From Cyclobacteriaceae bacterium (GTDB taxonomy: Bacteria > Bacteroidota > Bacteroidia > Cytophagales > Cyclobacteriaceae), in NCBI GenBank assembly GCA_028278225.1, contig JANQEU010000092.1:46021-110020 (forward strand): 64,000 bases of DNA, written 5' to 3'. Numbering within the stretch: the stretch's first letter is position 1; every line of letters begins with the position of its first letter. Position numbers and translations under genes: made by a program. Below, piece after piece: positions 53,793 to 63,337 of this stretch. The notes beneath the pieces were generated by a model. The model was given only the letters and a program-made list of their open reading frames with translations. It was not told the DNA's origin and searched no databases.

Positions 53793-55040
53793 TCAATCAA
53801 AAACAATTTCCGCAACCTTGCTCCAACGAATGTATTGAGGTTCCTGATTTGAACTCTCGAAAACGAGTATACCATCGTTATCTTCGGAGACGTCCCGGCT
53901 ATCACCCAGAAGGATGTTATCTCCATTTCTCAATTCGATCATCGAATAGGCGTAGTTTTTTGGGAGAATTGATTTTACATTTCTAAACGGGATCAAATAC
54001 TCCACCTTGTCATCGTTACCATTTAGCGTTTCTATTTCCCATGATTCGTCAATGTCATAGATCAATTTGCCGGAATAATCCCTTCCGTCTTCAGTGAAGA
54101 CTGTTCCATAGATCCCCCTGGGAGTTGGGTAATCATGGTAGGATGGACCACTGTTATCAGCGGGTACGAAACTGGCGCTTCTGAAATATCTCCATGGAAT
54201 GTCTATTTTACCGACACCCGGAACGGTTACGATTATTCCCCGGTTACCATTATCGACATCATTGCTTCCATCAAGATAAAACTCCCGGCCTGAATTGAGG
54301 ACCACCTGGCACCCGTCGCCGTCACTTCGTTTTTCGATGTATTTTATTTCCTTAAACGGTATTTCTATATCACCATCCCGATTATCACCGTCCAGTATGT
54401 CCTCACCAAGCCTTTCATCGTGATCCCATTGAATGAAGCCGATAAAAGTTCCTTTACGGTAAGTTTCAACAGTACCATATATCGGATCACCACCGCGCAG
54501 TCGCAGGTTTTTTGGCGTGGGTAAAAAGTCTATCCGATCGATCCGGTCCCATTTAATTGTCAGATCACCTAATTCGTCATCTTTCATCCTTAGAGACGTG
54601 CCAACGTCATTGGTCCCCGTAGCATCCAGGCGAATGTTAGCGCCATTTTTTAAACCGATGGTGATCTTACTTTTTCCAATATCATGGATGGATTTAATGT
54701 CACCAAACTGACAGGTAAATTCATGTGTCACATTGAATTTATCCTCCCAAATACTGCTGAAATCCCAGACAAAATCCCACTCCTCATTCTTATCCTGTCC
54801 TGTCTGATCTATGAATGACTCGTAATATTCGTTCTTGATCTTGGTGACGTTGAAATAATCATTCCAGAATGCTTCTTCCTTACCCCACCTGATCTGACCC
54901 TGGTATTCATTGTCAAATGTCGTAACCCTTCCGTAGATATATCCCCTCGTATCTCTTATCTGCGCCCTGGCTTCAGACAAGAGGATAAACAGTGCTACCA
55001 GGTTCCCGATTAGGATCAATAGAATCTTTTTATGCTTCAT
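53793..55040 (-). CDS. Secreted three-module protein of unknown function (paralogue B)
   Basis: The protein has 415 residues from the ATG at 55040, where a signal peptide begins (KHKKILLILIGNLVALFILL, ending ARAQ). An upstream extension of the frame lacks signal features. The three-module organisation copies paralogue A: GYIYGRVTTFDNEYQGQIRW, then PIYGTVETYRKGTFIGFIQW, then GIYGTVFTEDGRDYSGKLIY, each followed by a D-V...G-I...W closing segment such as DVDNGNRGIIVTVPGVGKID. The shared opening WGKEEAFWNDYFN and the EFTCQFGDIKSI segment are nearly identical between the two. It is the first gene ahead of the kinase and regulator genes and is likely co-transcribed with them. Confidence 0.7.
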   Translation of the reverse strand: MKHKKILLILIGNLVALFILLSEARAQIRDTRGYIYGRVTTFDNEYQGQIRWGKEEAFWNDYFNVTKIKNEYYESFIDQTGQDKNEEWDFVWDFSSIWEDKFNVTHEFTCQFGDIKSIHDIGKSKITIGLKNGANIRLDATGTNDVGTSLRMKDDELGDLTIKWDRIDRIDFLPTPKNLRLRGGDPIYGTVETYRKGTFIGFIQWDHDERLGEDILDGDNRDGDIEIPFKEIKYIEKRSDGDGCQVVLNSGREFYLDGSNDVDNGNRGIIVTVPGVGKIDIPWRYFRSASFVPADNSGPSYHDYPTPRGIYGTVFTEDGRDYSGKLIYDIDESWEIETLNGNDDKVEYLIPFRNVKSILPKNYAYSMIELRNGDNILLGDSRDVSEDNDGILVFESSNQEPQYIRWSKVAEIVFD

Positions 55041-55272
55041 GATCAATCTCACTAATGCGTTCTGGTATTCCATAACCTCAAAATTGAGCAGTGAGTTTTC
55101 AAATAAAAAGCGCAATTGTCTGACCTGGACCATCACCTTACCGAATCAGGATTACAGATGACCGAAATGGAACACAACATCGGGGTGGTTAGGGGTTATT
55201 TTGATGACAATTTATTACTATCCGCTTAATGATCAAAATGGCTTGAAACATCCGTTTTTAAAGTGTATTTTC

Positions 55273-55815
55273 TCAAATTCCCAGTTCCTCCTTATTTTCC
55301 TGGAGCACATCAATTATGAACTGGATATGCTCGGTAAGATCCACTTCGAATAGCTCCACACCCTTCTCAATTTCGCCTCGATCTACGGATGCCGCGAAGC
55401 TTCTTTGTTTAAGCTTTTTCTTTACTGATTTTGGAGTGAGCGTCTCAATTCCATCCGGTCTGACCTGGCAGCAGGCAACGATAAACCCCGTGATCTCGTC
55501 ACAGGCTATTAGTGCTTTGTCCAACGAATTTTCCCAGGGCACATTCCACCTTGTATAGTGCGCTGAGATCGCATGGGCTATTTTTTCTTCGCCTTTTTCT
55601 CTCAAAAGACTTACAATTCGATTGGGATGTTCGTCCGGATATGCTTCATAATCAGCATCGTGTAGCATTCCTGTAATTGCCCATTCCTGCGGATCTTCCT
55701 GCAGTTTCCTGGCATAGGCTTCCATTACAAGTTCTACCGTCCGGGCATGACGACGCAGGCTGTCTCCCTTTGTCAGGTCAAATAAGATGTCTTTAGCTTC
55801 CTGATACGATATCAT
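55273..55815 (-). CDS. HD-domain phosphohydrolase-like protein
   Basis: The protein has about 180 residues from the ATG at 55815, which forms an ATGA overlap with the preceding gene. RHARTVELVMEAYARKL carries the first His, the HD pair is in GMLHDADYEAYPDEHPNRI, and HAISAHYTRWNVPW and ALIACDEITGFIVACCQVR supply later metal-binding residues; the last segment is typical of a group of HDIG proteins often found in bacteria. The substrate is unknown; nucleotide or phosphomonoester is usual for HD enzymes. Confidence 0.8.
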   Translation of the reverse strand: MISYQEAKDILFDLTKGDSLRRHARTVELVMEAYARKLQEDPQEWAITGMLHDADYEAYPDEHPNRIVSLLREKGEEKIAHAISAHYTRWNVPWENSLDKALIACDEITGFIVACCQVRPDGIETLTPKSVKKKLKQRSFAASVDRGEIEKGVELFEVDLTEHIQFIIDVLQENKEELGI

Positions 55816-58067
55816 AAGTTTAACCAATAGGTCATTTTAAATACCAAAGCACGGGATTTTGAACTTCCGATCTCCAAGATACCATCGCGGTCATTGTAGG
55901 CAAAATAGTTGTCTGTGTATACCAGGTAAATATCTGAAACCGGTTTAAATCTCCACTGTAATCTTGAATTTACACTAAGATTTTCGATTTGGCTGTTGTA
56001 CTGGACCAGTGTTGTCCAAAATAGCTTCTTGGTGAATGTAAAATCGAGTCGCGGACCGACCAGGTAAAGATTTGCGGTGTTATAGGGTTTGGGTAATACG
56101 ATCCGGTTAAAGCTGAAATCAATTGAGGTCGCACCAAAAGGCTGATATCGCAAGCCCACTGATCCATCCAGGTTTATCCGTTCCCCGTTGAAGTTACCTC
56201 CGGATCTTGTCCCAAGATCATAAAATATTTTTTTTCTGGCATCAGAGTTATACCTGATAATAACCTGATTGACAGTATATTTTGTGTCAGCGGGTAGTTC
56301 AAGTCCTCCGGAACCGCTGGGGTCAAACTCATTGAAAAGATATGTGAATTGTCTCCTCAATCTCACATTGAGGCGTGAAGTGTTTCGGAAATTAATGTCG
56401 TAAAGGATATTTATATCCCAATCCAACAGGCCGTAGGTGTCGTTTCTTACGACATCAAAATCAAACCCGGGGCCATGCCTTTGTATGACTGTCCCGGTCG
56501 GAAACAGGCTATACCGTACTGTACTGGCCAATTGCTGGATATCTTTCCTCCGGACAAAACCGACTTCAGGATTGTAGTTTGCACCCACCACCTGGCTAAA
56601 CATGTTCCAGCTCCACCTGGTGGTACTGTAGTTGAGCGAAAGCCCACTGGCAAATGCACTGTCCGGCTGAGCTTCATCGAATGAGTGATGAAAAAATAAC
56701 TTTCCGTTCCATGAATTGTCCGCAGTCGCCAGATTATAATCAATCCCTAATGTGCGATTGAAAGTGGATAATTCCTCACTGGCGAATTCGTCCTCACTTT
56801 CAAATGTTTGCTTATTGATCATCATGAAATTAATATTGGACCTGGTGAACAATTTCTGCTGGATTGTTGCCATGGTATAGTTATATGAGGGAAGTCCGTT
56901 TTTCCCATCCCGTCCGGCCTGCATCGAAAGGAATCCTAACCTGGTGTTGTTGTTGAGCTTTCCGCTGATTCTGGCTCCAAATGGAATGGGATTTTGGATG
57001 TTGTTGCCGGTAGCAGTGTCTCTGGCGACGCCGATCCGGCGGGAGAAAAACGGCCGGGTACCACGATTGCCGAAATTTGCAAAAAGATCCGCGTTTTCGA
57101 GAAAAAACTGCCTTCTTTCCGGAAAGAAAATCTCAAATCTGTCAAGATTGGTAACTTGCTGATCGACTTCCACCTGCGAAAAATCAGGATTGACCGTCAG
57201 GTCCAGATTCAGACTGGGTGTAATGCCATATTTGATATCAAATCCTGCGTCAATTTCCTCCTGGCGCGAAGTGCCTTCCTCGAAGTTTTTCGCAATTCCT
57301 GCCGAGGTATACGGGATCAACGATATGTTAGCTCCGGGTTTTTGTGTTGGCTGATCCCATTCAAGAGTTCTGTGTGTAGCCATGTTGATTATAGAGAAAT
57401 TCCTGGGAATCGGTGACCAGGTTGATCGCTCCGCATATTCACTGTCTATTCTGTAGAAATTGATATACCATTCACTTTGATCCTCGGAAAAACGAAGCGT
57501 TTTGAATGGTATGGCCATTTCAGCAATCCAGTATCCGCCGTACGTCCTTGCTTCTCCATCCCATTTGTTATCCCAGTCAATACCAAAACTTCCACCGCCC
57601 CTTCCCTGGGTGAAGTTACCACCATTGGATATCAGAGCTTCCCTGCGGACACCAAAAGGATTGATACCGAACAGGAACCCATTAGTGTGATCCTTGAAAG
57701 GATCGAAGATTACCGAAAAACTGTCATTTGCCTCTCCGCGGAAATCTCTCCTGAGGGAGGGAGTTACATACTTTCTGGTTACCCCTAAATTTGACATGTA
57801 CCCGGCGACATATATATTCTGATCATCATACAGTATAAGTGCTTTGGTTTGAGCATTGGCGAGGGAAGTGTCGAACGGAAAATATTGCATCCACTCAATG
57901 GCAGAATCAGCGTGGTTCCAGGCCTCTTCATCAAGCTTGCCATCTAATGTAATAGGACCGGTTGCTCTCCTGATTGTCAATGATTCAGGTAGCCTGTGAT
58001 ATTGTGAATATCCAAAATAGGACGATAAAATAATAAGTAGAGGAAGGACTATTTTCTTCAATTTCAC
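55812..58067 (-). CDS. DUF5916 outer-membrane protein with CBM9-like domain
   Basis: This 751-residue protein starts at a GTG (58067) with a signal ending YFGYSQ. Residues about 28-240 are a CBM9-like sugar-binding beta sandwich (ITLDGKLDEEAWNHADS, ILYDDQNIYVAGYM, WIAEMAIPFKTLRF). From about 240 onward a long region of alternating amphipathic strands (LNLDLTVNPDFSQVEVDQQV, FFPERRQFFLENADLFANFG) forms the DUF5916 barrel, ending in a strand VFKMTYWLNL. It is widespread in Bacteroidota and of unknown function, probably an outer-membrane channel or receptor linked to glycans. A TATTTTTG box lies 4 bp upstream of the GTG. Coupled to the HD gene by ATGA. Confidence 0.85.
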   Translation of the reverse strand: MKLKKIVLPLLIILSSYFGYSQYHRLPESLTIRRATGPITLDGKLDEEAWNHADSAIEWMQYFPFDTSLANAQTKALILYDDQNIYVAGYMSNLGVTRKYVTPSLRRDFRGEANDSFSVIFDPFKDHTNGFLFGINPFGVRREALISNGGNFTQGRGGGSFGIDWDNKWDGEARTYGGYWIAEMAIPFKTLRFSEDQSEWYINFYRIDSEYAERSTWSPIPRNFSIINMATHRTLEWDQPTQKPGANISLIPYTSAGIAKNFEEGTSRQEEIDAGFDIKYGITPSLNLDLTVNPDFSQVEVDQQVTNLDRFEIFFPERRQFFLENADLFANFGNRGTRPFFSRRIGVARDTATGNNIQNPIPFGARISGKLNNNTRLGFLSMQAGRDGKNGLPSYNYTMATIQQKLFTRSNINFMMINKQTFESEDEFASEELSTFNRTLGIDYNLATADNSWNGKLFFHHSFDEAQPDSAFASGLSLNYSTTRWSWNMFSQVVGANYNPEVGFVRRKDIQQLASTVRYSLFPTGTVIQRHGPGFDFDVVRNDTYGLLDWDINILYDINFRNTSRLNVRLRRQFTYLFNEFDPSGSGGLELPADTKYTVNQVIIRYNSDARKKIFYDLGTRSGGNFNGERINLDGSVGLRYQPFGATSIDFSFNRIVLPKPYNTANLYLVGPRLDFTFTKKLFWTTLVQYNSQIENLSVNSRLQWRFKPVSDIYLVYTDNYFAYNDRDGILEIGSSKSRALVFKMTYWLNL

Positions 58068-58418
58068 CCCGCAAAAATAAGATCATGATGGTTTCACATC
58101 GAATTAATTATTTCAATGGTCAAATATCGTGAGAAGCAGATTAGTGTCATATGACGGCATGAATTTTCGGAACGGGAGTTGAAGGTTAATTCCACCAACA
58201 ATTTGACCCAACATTTTCCAAATTATTTTCTGAAGTCTGATACTTCAATTAATTTGCGTGTTTTGAACATGCTCCAATATTCATGAGTATGACTATTTTA
58301 ACAGGAATTATGCCGGTTAATGTTAACATTAAGCCGAGTAGACCTGTTATTTTTGATTTTATTGGGGCAATTGGAGATATTCAGGCCAAAATGGTAATAA
58401 ACTAGTTACATTGGAATA
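58068..58418. other. Intergenic region between divergent DUF5916 and TPR-kinase genes
   Basis: This region holds two features. TATTTTTG on the minus strand at 58072-58079 is an exact -7 box next to the DUF5916 start. On the plus side, the perfect palindrome TTAATGTTAACATTAA lies at 58317-58332, and TATTTTTG at 58348-58355 is an exact -7 box about 65 bp before the kinase start, though no TTG sits 19 bp upstream. I see no gene. Confidence 0.45.
58317..58332. promoter_or_regulatory. 16-bp perfect palindrome upstream of the TPR kinase gene
   Basis: TTAATGTTAACATTAA is fully symmetric and lies just upstream of a -7-like TATTTTTG (58348). That position is where a dimeric regulator could act on transcription. 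The flanks GCCGG and GCCG extend the symmetry loosely. No cognate regulator is encoded next to it. Confidence 0.4.
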
Positions 58419-61043
58419 TTGATCGACCGCAAATCATTCTTTTTAGCAGTTTTCTTCATTCTTAGCTGTGGTATTTCTGCTTTCGCACAAGAAGATTTAA
58501 ATAGCATTCTTCAGCAGGCTCAGTATCATGTCAGGAACAAGAATATCGACAATGCTCTGGGACTCGCACTTGAAGGGCTAAGCAAAGCGCAACAGACTGA
58601 CAACATCAAATTTCAACGGGACTTTGATTTCCTGTTGGGAGAGCTGTATCTGACCAATCGGAATTATGCAAAGTCTATCGAACACTATATAAACATCATC
58701 TATCCGGAGGAACTTGAAAATTCAGGTGTGGGCAATCTTGCCGAGGCGTATTATTTGTTAGGTCAGGTCTACACCAGGATGGGTGCATATGGAGAAGCAG
58801 ACAGGAGTTACAACGTCGCATATGATCACTTTGTCACGTTAGGCAACAACAATGGACGCATAAAGGTCACCAATGCCAATGGGCATAATCATTTTCTTGC
58901 GAGGAACTACGAAAAATCGGTTGGTTCATATAGAATCCTTATTGATTCATTGAACGATTTAACCTTTAACCGGGAAGTGAAGAGGATTTACTATGAAGGT
59001 ATGCTGGGCTCCCTGATCAGAATTGAAGATTACGATACCGGGATCAAATACGGGGAGCTGTATGAGGGCTTGCGAGGGGATACGTTTGATAAGAGTACAG
59101 TCATCTGGGATCACTTAAATACACTTTTTCGGGAAAAGAAAAGAAATGCAGAAGCTATCAGATATGGTGAAATGGCAGTCGAAAGTGATCCGGGCAACAT
59201 TGATTTCCTTAAAAACCTTGCTGTTACCTATTCGAGTAACAAGGATTTTGGAAAAGCAAACGGCCTGATCTCAAGGGCCAAGAGGATCTCTGATGCGAGT
59301 GGAAATCAGGCTGATCGAATGATGACATTCAATTTTATGGGAGAGATTGCTGTAGATCAGGGGGATTATAAGGATGCAATTGAAAACCTTGAAAGAGCGG
59401 AGGAAATTGGAACTAGCGAAGATTTTATAATTCAGTTGGAGAAAACCTACAATTTGCTTGTAAGTGCTCATGATGGAAAAAATTATGCCGCAAAGGCAAA
59501 AAAATACCAGTTTCTGCTGAAGGATCTCCTGCCCAAGATAGAGCAATTGGAGAAAGAATTTTTTCAGACGATCGAGCAAACTGACAATCTCGCCTCAAAT
59601 TTTGAGAAGAAAACCAGGCTGGAGCTGGCAGAATTGCAAAGACAAAAACTGGCCGTCGATCAGGCCATTCTTCTAAGTGAACAGGAACAGCAAAAGGTGC
59701 AGTTGCTCCAGCAGCAACAATTAATCCAGGAGCAGCAGATTGCCAGACAACAATTGGAAGCAGTGGGGATACAGCAAAGGCTTGAGATAACCCGGCAGCA
59801 GTTGGAGGTGCAGAAAAGAGAGGCGGAACTCGAAGGTTTGCAGCAGGAAGCTGAGCTGCGAAAACTCAGAGAACTGGAGAATCAGCAGGAACTTGAACTT
59901 GCGAGAAAGGAGAAAACGATCCTGGAACAGCAATCGGAATTGCAGCAGTCTCAAATCTCTGCGGCAAGACAACGGCAGACTTTGTTCATCATAATTATCA
60001 GCATGAGTATAGCCGCTTTGATAGCGTCCATAGTCTTTATACTTAGGCTAAAAAGATCTCAAAAGGTGATTTCAAATCAGAACAAAGACCTTGAAATTCA
60101 ACAGTACGAGCTACAGCAGGCTCAGATTGAATTAACAAAAATGCTAGATAAGGAGCAGAAAACAAGGATCAGTTTGCAGCAATCAAACAAGGATCTGAAG
60201 GCAGCTCAATCTCAATTGATCCATGCTGAAAAAATGTCTTCGCTTGGTGCCCTGACAGCCGGGATTGTGCATGAGATCAATAATCCTGTGAATTTTGTAA
60301 AGGGTGGGATTGAAACATTAAACAGGACTATGACGGAAATACTGTCGTTCCTGGAGAAAGTTCAAAAGCTGGACAAGGACAAGAAGAAGTTGACTCAGGC
60401 ATCTTTTGATGAGTTGAAGAAGTCATTGATTGAGGAGCTTCAATTTGCAAATGAGGTAGTCCCTCAAATTATGAAGGACATGGCTTTTGGTACGGAGCGA
60501 ATTGAAGATATTGTAAACGGTTTGAGAATATTCTCAAGGCAGGAGGAAGCCAAGGTGAAATCCGTCAGCTTGCATGAGACCATAGAATCTGCACTTTTAA
60601 TCCTACGGCCTAAAGCCAAGAAAATTGAGGGCATCGAAAAAGATCTGGACGAATCAATTGGCGAAATCGAATGTTTCCCGGGTCAGCTTAACCAGGTTAT
60701 TGTAAACCTCGTCAGTAATGCGATCGATGCAGTAGGACCTGATGGCAAGATCGTGGTGCAAACTCAGGATCTGGGAGATGTCGTGTCGATAAAGGTTCGG
60801 GACAATGGCAGTGGTATACCAAAAGAGGTGATGGATCACATTTTTGAGCCATTTTATACCACGAAAGAAGCGGGCAAAGGAACGGGACTGGGATTGTCAA
60901 TCAGCTACTCTATCATCGAGAAACACAATGGTGAACTAAAAGTGAGTAGTGAAGTAGGGAAGGGTACTGAATTCACAATAATCCTGAAAAAGTCAATTAC
61001 CGATTTGGTACAAGACGAAAAAGAGATTGAGGTAACTCAATAA
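58419..61043 (+). CDS. TPR-containing membrane sensor histidine kinase
   Basis: This 874-residue kinase starts at a TTG with a signal-like segment ending SAFAQ. Residues about 25-385 are TPR repeats outside the membrane (AEAYYLLGQVYTRMGAYGEA, NFMGEIAVDQGDYKDAIENL). Residues about 390-515 are a long Gln/Leu/Glu-rich coiled coil. A membrane helix follows at about 523-545 (LFIIIISMSIAALIASIVF). The kinase core has the phosphorylated His618 in GIVHEINNPVNFVKGG, N-box NLVSNAIDAVGP, and G-boxes DNGSGIP and GKGTGLGLSISYSI. There is no receiver domain and no adjacent response regulator, so it is an orphan. This TPR-coiled coil-kinase plan is common in Bacteroidota. Confidence 0.9.
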   Translation: MIDRKSFFLAVFFILSCGISAFAQEDLNSILQQAQYHVRNKNIDNALGLALEGLSKAQQTDNIKFQRDFDFLLGELYLTNRNYAKSIEHYINIIYPEELENSGVGNLAEAYYLLGQVYTRMGAYGEADRSYNVAYDHFVTLGNNNGRIKVTNANGHNHFLARNYEKSVGSYRILIDSLNDLTFNREVKRIYYEGMLGSLIRIEDYDTGIKYGELYEGLRGDTFDKSTVIWDHLNTLFREKKRNAEAIRYGEMAVESDPGNIDFLKNLAVTYSSNKDFGKANGLISRAKRISDASGNQADRMMTFNFMGEIAVDQGDYKDAIENLERAEEIGTSEDFIIQLEKTYNLLVSAHDGKNYAAKAKKYQFLLKDLLPKIEQLEKEFFQTIEQTDNLASNFEKKTRLELAELQRQKLAVDQAILLSEQEQQKVQLLQQQQLIQEQQIARQQLEAVGIQQRLEITRQQLEVQKREAELEGLQQEAELRKLRELENQQELELARKEKTILEQQSELQQSQISAARQRQTLFIIIISMSIAALIASIVFILRLKRSQKVISNQNKDLEIQQYELQQAQIELTKMLDKEQKTRISLQQSNKDLKAAQSQLIHAEKMSSLGALTAGIVHEINNPVNFVKGGIETLNRTMTEILSFLEKVQKLDKDKKKLTQASFDELKKSLIEELQFANEVVPQIMKDMAFGTERIEDIVNGLRIFSRQEEAKVKSVSLHETIESALLILRPKAKKIEGIEKDLDESIGEIECFPGQLNQVIVNLVSNAIDAVGPDGKIVVQTQDLGDVVSIKVRDNGSGIPKEVMDHIFEPFYTTKEAGKGTGLGLSISYSIIEKHNGELKVSSEVGKGTEFTIILKKSITDLVQDEKEIEVTQ

Positions 61044-61055
61044 CACCACCCGTTT

Positions 61056-62999
61056 TTAAGGTTTATAAATCTCCGTTTCAGGATGAAATGTGTACCATGC
61101 AAACCAATACAGGAGTGTTGACTTAATTCTTGGGTCATTTCCGGTATTTAGCCAGGCCGTGGAGGAAACTTTATCATATCGTAATTCGATGACCTTGTCG
61201 TTAAACAGGTCTATTTCAATTCCCTTTGTTTTTGGAAATCTAGAGATAGGGTAGGCTTTGGATTTTCCATCGATTTCAATCCCGAGGACAATTTCCTTTA
61301 ACGGGATATCATTGTTTAAATGATCAACGGGGAACATTATGTCATTCGTTTCCTTGTATACTTGATAAGGATCCCGGCCGTAATCCCGGGCAAATCCGGT
61401 TTCACTGGACAAAACCAGTGTTTCCGGATAGATGTTTTTCCAGTTCTTCCATGTCATAGTCTGACTGGGGAAAAGACTCAACTCCCGACCTGAAGATGGT
61501 CCGGAGATGGCTTTACTTTCAAGCTGTGACCACAATGATTCTGATTGGCGATCATAAAGCATCACATCGCTATTATAGAGTAATCCGGATACACCAAATA
61601 TTTTTCTTTCGCCCTCGATTTTTGATTCAAAAACAGCACTGCTATTACACAGAGGGCAGTAGGTAATTACTACAGGAGTTGTGGCGATCACATCATTCAC
61701 CACCTCATGCCAGTTGAGTATTTTCAAAGGGTATGCCCTGGCTTCCCCACCGGAGGTAACTCCTATAATGATGTCGGAATCCTTCCATTTGGCCATTTCG
61801 GCAGATGTAAATTCAGGTTCATCCAATGATGGAACGCCATCGCGCGGAGGGCCTCCGGGTATGATCTTATCTTCCGGAACGAGCAGATTTGAAAGTAGGA
61901 ATCCATTTAGGCGTGGAATAGCAGCCGTGATTGCTTTTTCGGATGTTTTCTTCGTAATTCGACTCAAATATTCCGGTGGGAAGTAATCCAGGGGAAGGAG
62001 ATGAGCCATTCGCTCATAATTACTCCAATACCCAAACTCAATGAAGTTTTTAGGATTGCGGATCATCCCGAATTTGTCAACCACTAGGCTATCATTTACA
62101 ATAGTGAAAAATGAGTTCTGAGAGGATTGCAGGGAGGAGGTAAAAGCGCTCGATTCCATTTCCGGATCCAGTTCCTTGGTATAGACAACATTAAAATATT
62201 TGTCAGCTTTTATTATGAACCTGCTTTTGTGTTCAGTAATGTTCTTGTCAAAGTGAACCTCATTCAGCTTTTCAAATTCATTTGTGGCGGATTGATACCT
62301 GGCTTTGAAAACCCTGAAACCTTCTTCTCTTAATACCCCATGTGTCAGAGCGTGAAAGAAATGCCTTTTGGAACCGTAGAACGCGAATTCTCTGGCTTTC
62401 TTAAAATCCCCGGATAGTGTTTCAAAATTTGGCTTACCGCCGTAAGTGATCCGTTCCCCGCGGGCCGTAAAATGTTCCAGCATCAGGGAAATCTTATAGC
62501 CGGTATGATGATTTTCAAATACCAGAAGTTCATCGCATTGGGCATGTAGCGTACCATTTATCCTGGTGAAGTTGATTATCCAGGGGTTTATTACTTCACA
62601 GTGCTTAGCGATTTCAGAAGGTCCGAAAAAATCCCGCTGAAACCTTCTGAAGTCCCTTCGCCAGCGTTTGTCTTCTTTGGAAATAATCGTCACGGAATTC
62701 AAATTGGTGACATCAGGGTACAGCCCTATTTCAATGGGACCCTTGTCTATAACCATACTTCTTGTGATGTAACCCACATACGAAACGACGATCTCATGGT
62801 CCTGAAATTTGGAAACCAGGTTAAAAGACCCGTCATTGCCGGAGATGGTGCCATATTCAGTGTTAGCCACGAGAATGGTTGCCCCTACCAGGGGCTCCTT
62901 CGAATTAGCATCGGTCACCCGCCCGAAAAGAATATTTTGTCCGGCGGATAGGGTCCAAAATGAAATGAACAATATTGAAAACAGAAGTTTCACTTGCAT
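61056..62999 (-). CDS. CarboxypepD_reg-like / DUF3179 fusion protein
   Basis: This 647-residue protein has a signal ending LSAGQ. Residues about 22-100 are a CarboxypepD_reg-like beta domain (GRVTDANSKEPLVGATILVA, ISGNDGSFNLVS), as at the start of many outer-membrane proteins. The middle (about 105-370) is a family-typical beta-rich section, seen in similar proteins lacking the barrel. Residues about 390-640 are DUF3179: ARAYPLKILNWHEVVNDVI, a CxxC pair in VVITYCPLCNSSAVFES, LLYNSDVMLYDRQSESLW and the tail ELRYDKVSSTAWL. DUF3179 is of unknown function, and the CPLC motif may bind metal. The fusion is unusual; see findings. Confidence 0.75.
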   Translation of the reverse strand: MQVKLLFSILFISFWTLSAGQNILFGRVTDANSKEPLVGATILVANTEYGTISGNDGSFNLVSKFQDHEIVVSYVGYITRSMVIDKGPIEIGLYPDVTNLNSVTIISKEDKRWRRDFRRFQRDFFGPSEIAKHCEVINPWIINFTRINGTLHAQCDELLVFENHHTGYKISLMLEHFTARGERITYGGKPNFETLSGDFKKAREFAFYGSKRHFFHALTHGVLREEGFRVFKARYQSATNEFEKLNEVHFDKNITEHKSRFIIKADKYFNVVYTKELDPEMESSAFTSSLQSSQNSFFTIVNDSLVVDKFGMIRNPKNFIEFGYWSNYERMAHLLPLDYFPPEYLSRITKKTSEKAITAAIPRLNGFLLSNLLVPEDKIIPGGPPRDGVPSLDEPEFTSAEMAKWKDSDIIIGVTSGGEARAYPLKILNWHEVVNDVIATTPVVITYCPLCNSSAVFESKIEGERKIFGVSGLLYNSDVMLYDRQSESLWSQLESKAISGPSSGRELSLFPSQTMTWKNWKNIYPETLVLSSETGFARDYGRDPYQVYKETNDIMFPVDHLNNDIPLKEIVLGIEIDGKSKAYPISRFPKTKGIEIDLFNDKVIELRYDKVSSTAWLNTGNDPRIKSTLLYWFAWYTFHPETEIYKP

Positions 63000-63137
63000 T
63001 AATCTACTAAATGAAGATCATGCCTCGTGAATGTACAATATGAATTTTCTGTTATGTCGCGGAGGTGTCAACCCGGATCTATGCGATACAACTCTTATCC
63101 CGGAATGATGTCTGGATTAATAATAATGCATTGAGTA

Positions 63138-63200
63138 CATCCTGGTCCGGTAGCGCACTACGTTCCGGGATGTTGAGGCCGCTGAACCTGGCGTCCCCGT
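63138..63200 (+). pseudogene. Degenerate tRNA-Pro copy
   Basis: GGTCCGGTAGCGCACTACGTTC followed by CGGGATGTTGAGGCCGCTG matches the D arm, anticodon arm and variable region of the intact tRNA-Pro 200 bp downstream, with one inserted base in the anticodon loop and several changes. The acceptor stem is lost at the 5' side and the T arm is shortened. It cannot fold as a working tRNA, so it is a relic of duplication or recombination. Confidence 0.75.
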
Positions 63201-63318
63201 TCCACTTTGTTGACCCGCTGATTTCCTGATTTATTTCTCTTATTAGTGATTCGTAGGTATCCTTAAATTTTCAAATATTGTTAATGAATCTTCTTTCTAC
63301 ATACAGCTCATTTTCTAT

Positions 63319-63326
63319 TAATTTTG
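63319..63326 (+). promoter_or_regulatory. -7 box of tRNA-Pro
   Basis: TAATTTTG fits TAnnTTTG exactly and ends 11 bp upstream of the tRNA. No TTG lies 19 bp upstream, so the -33 element is weak or different. Confidence 0.45.
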
Positions 63327-63337
63327 CAGTAAATCAT

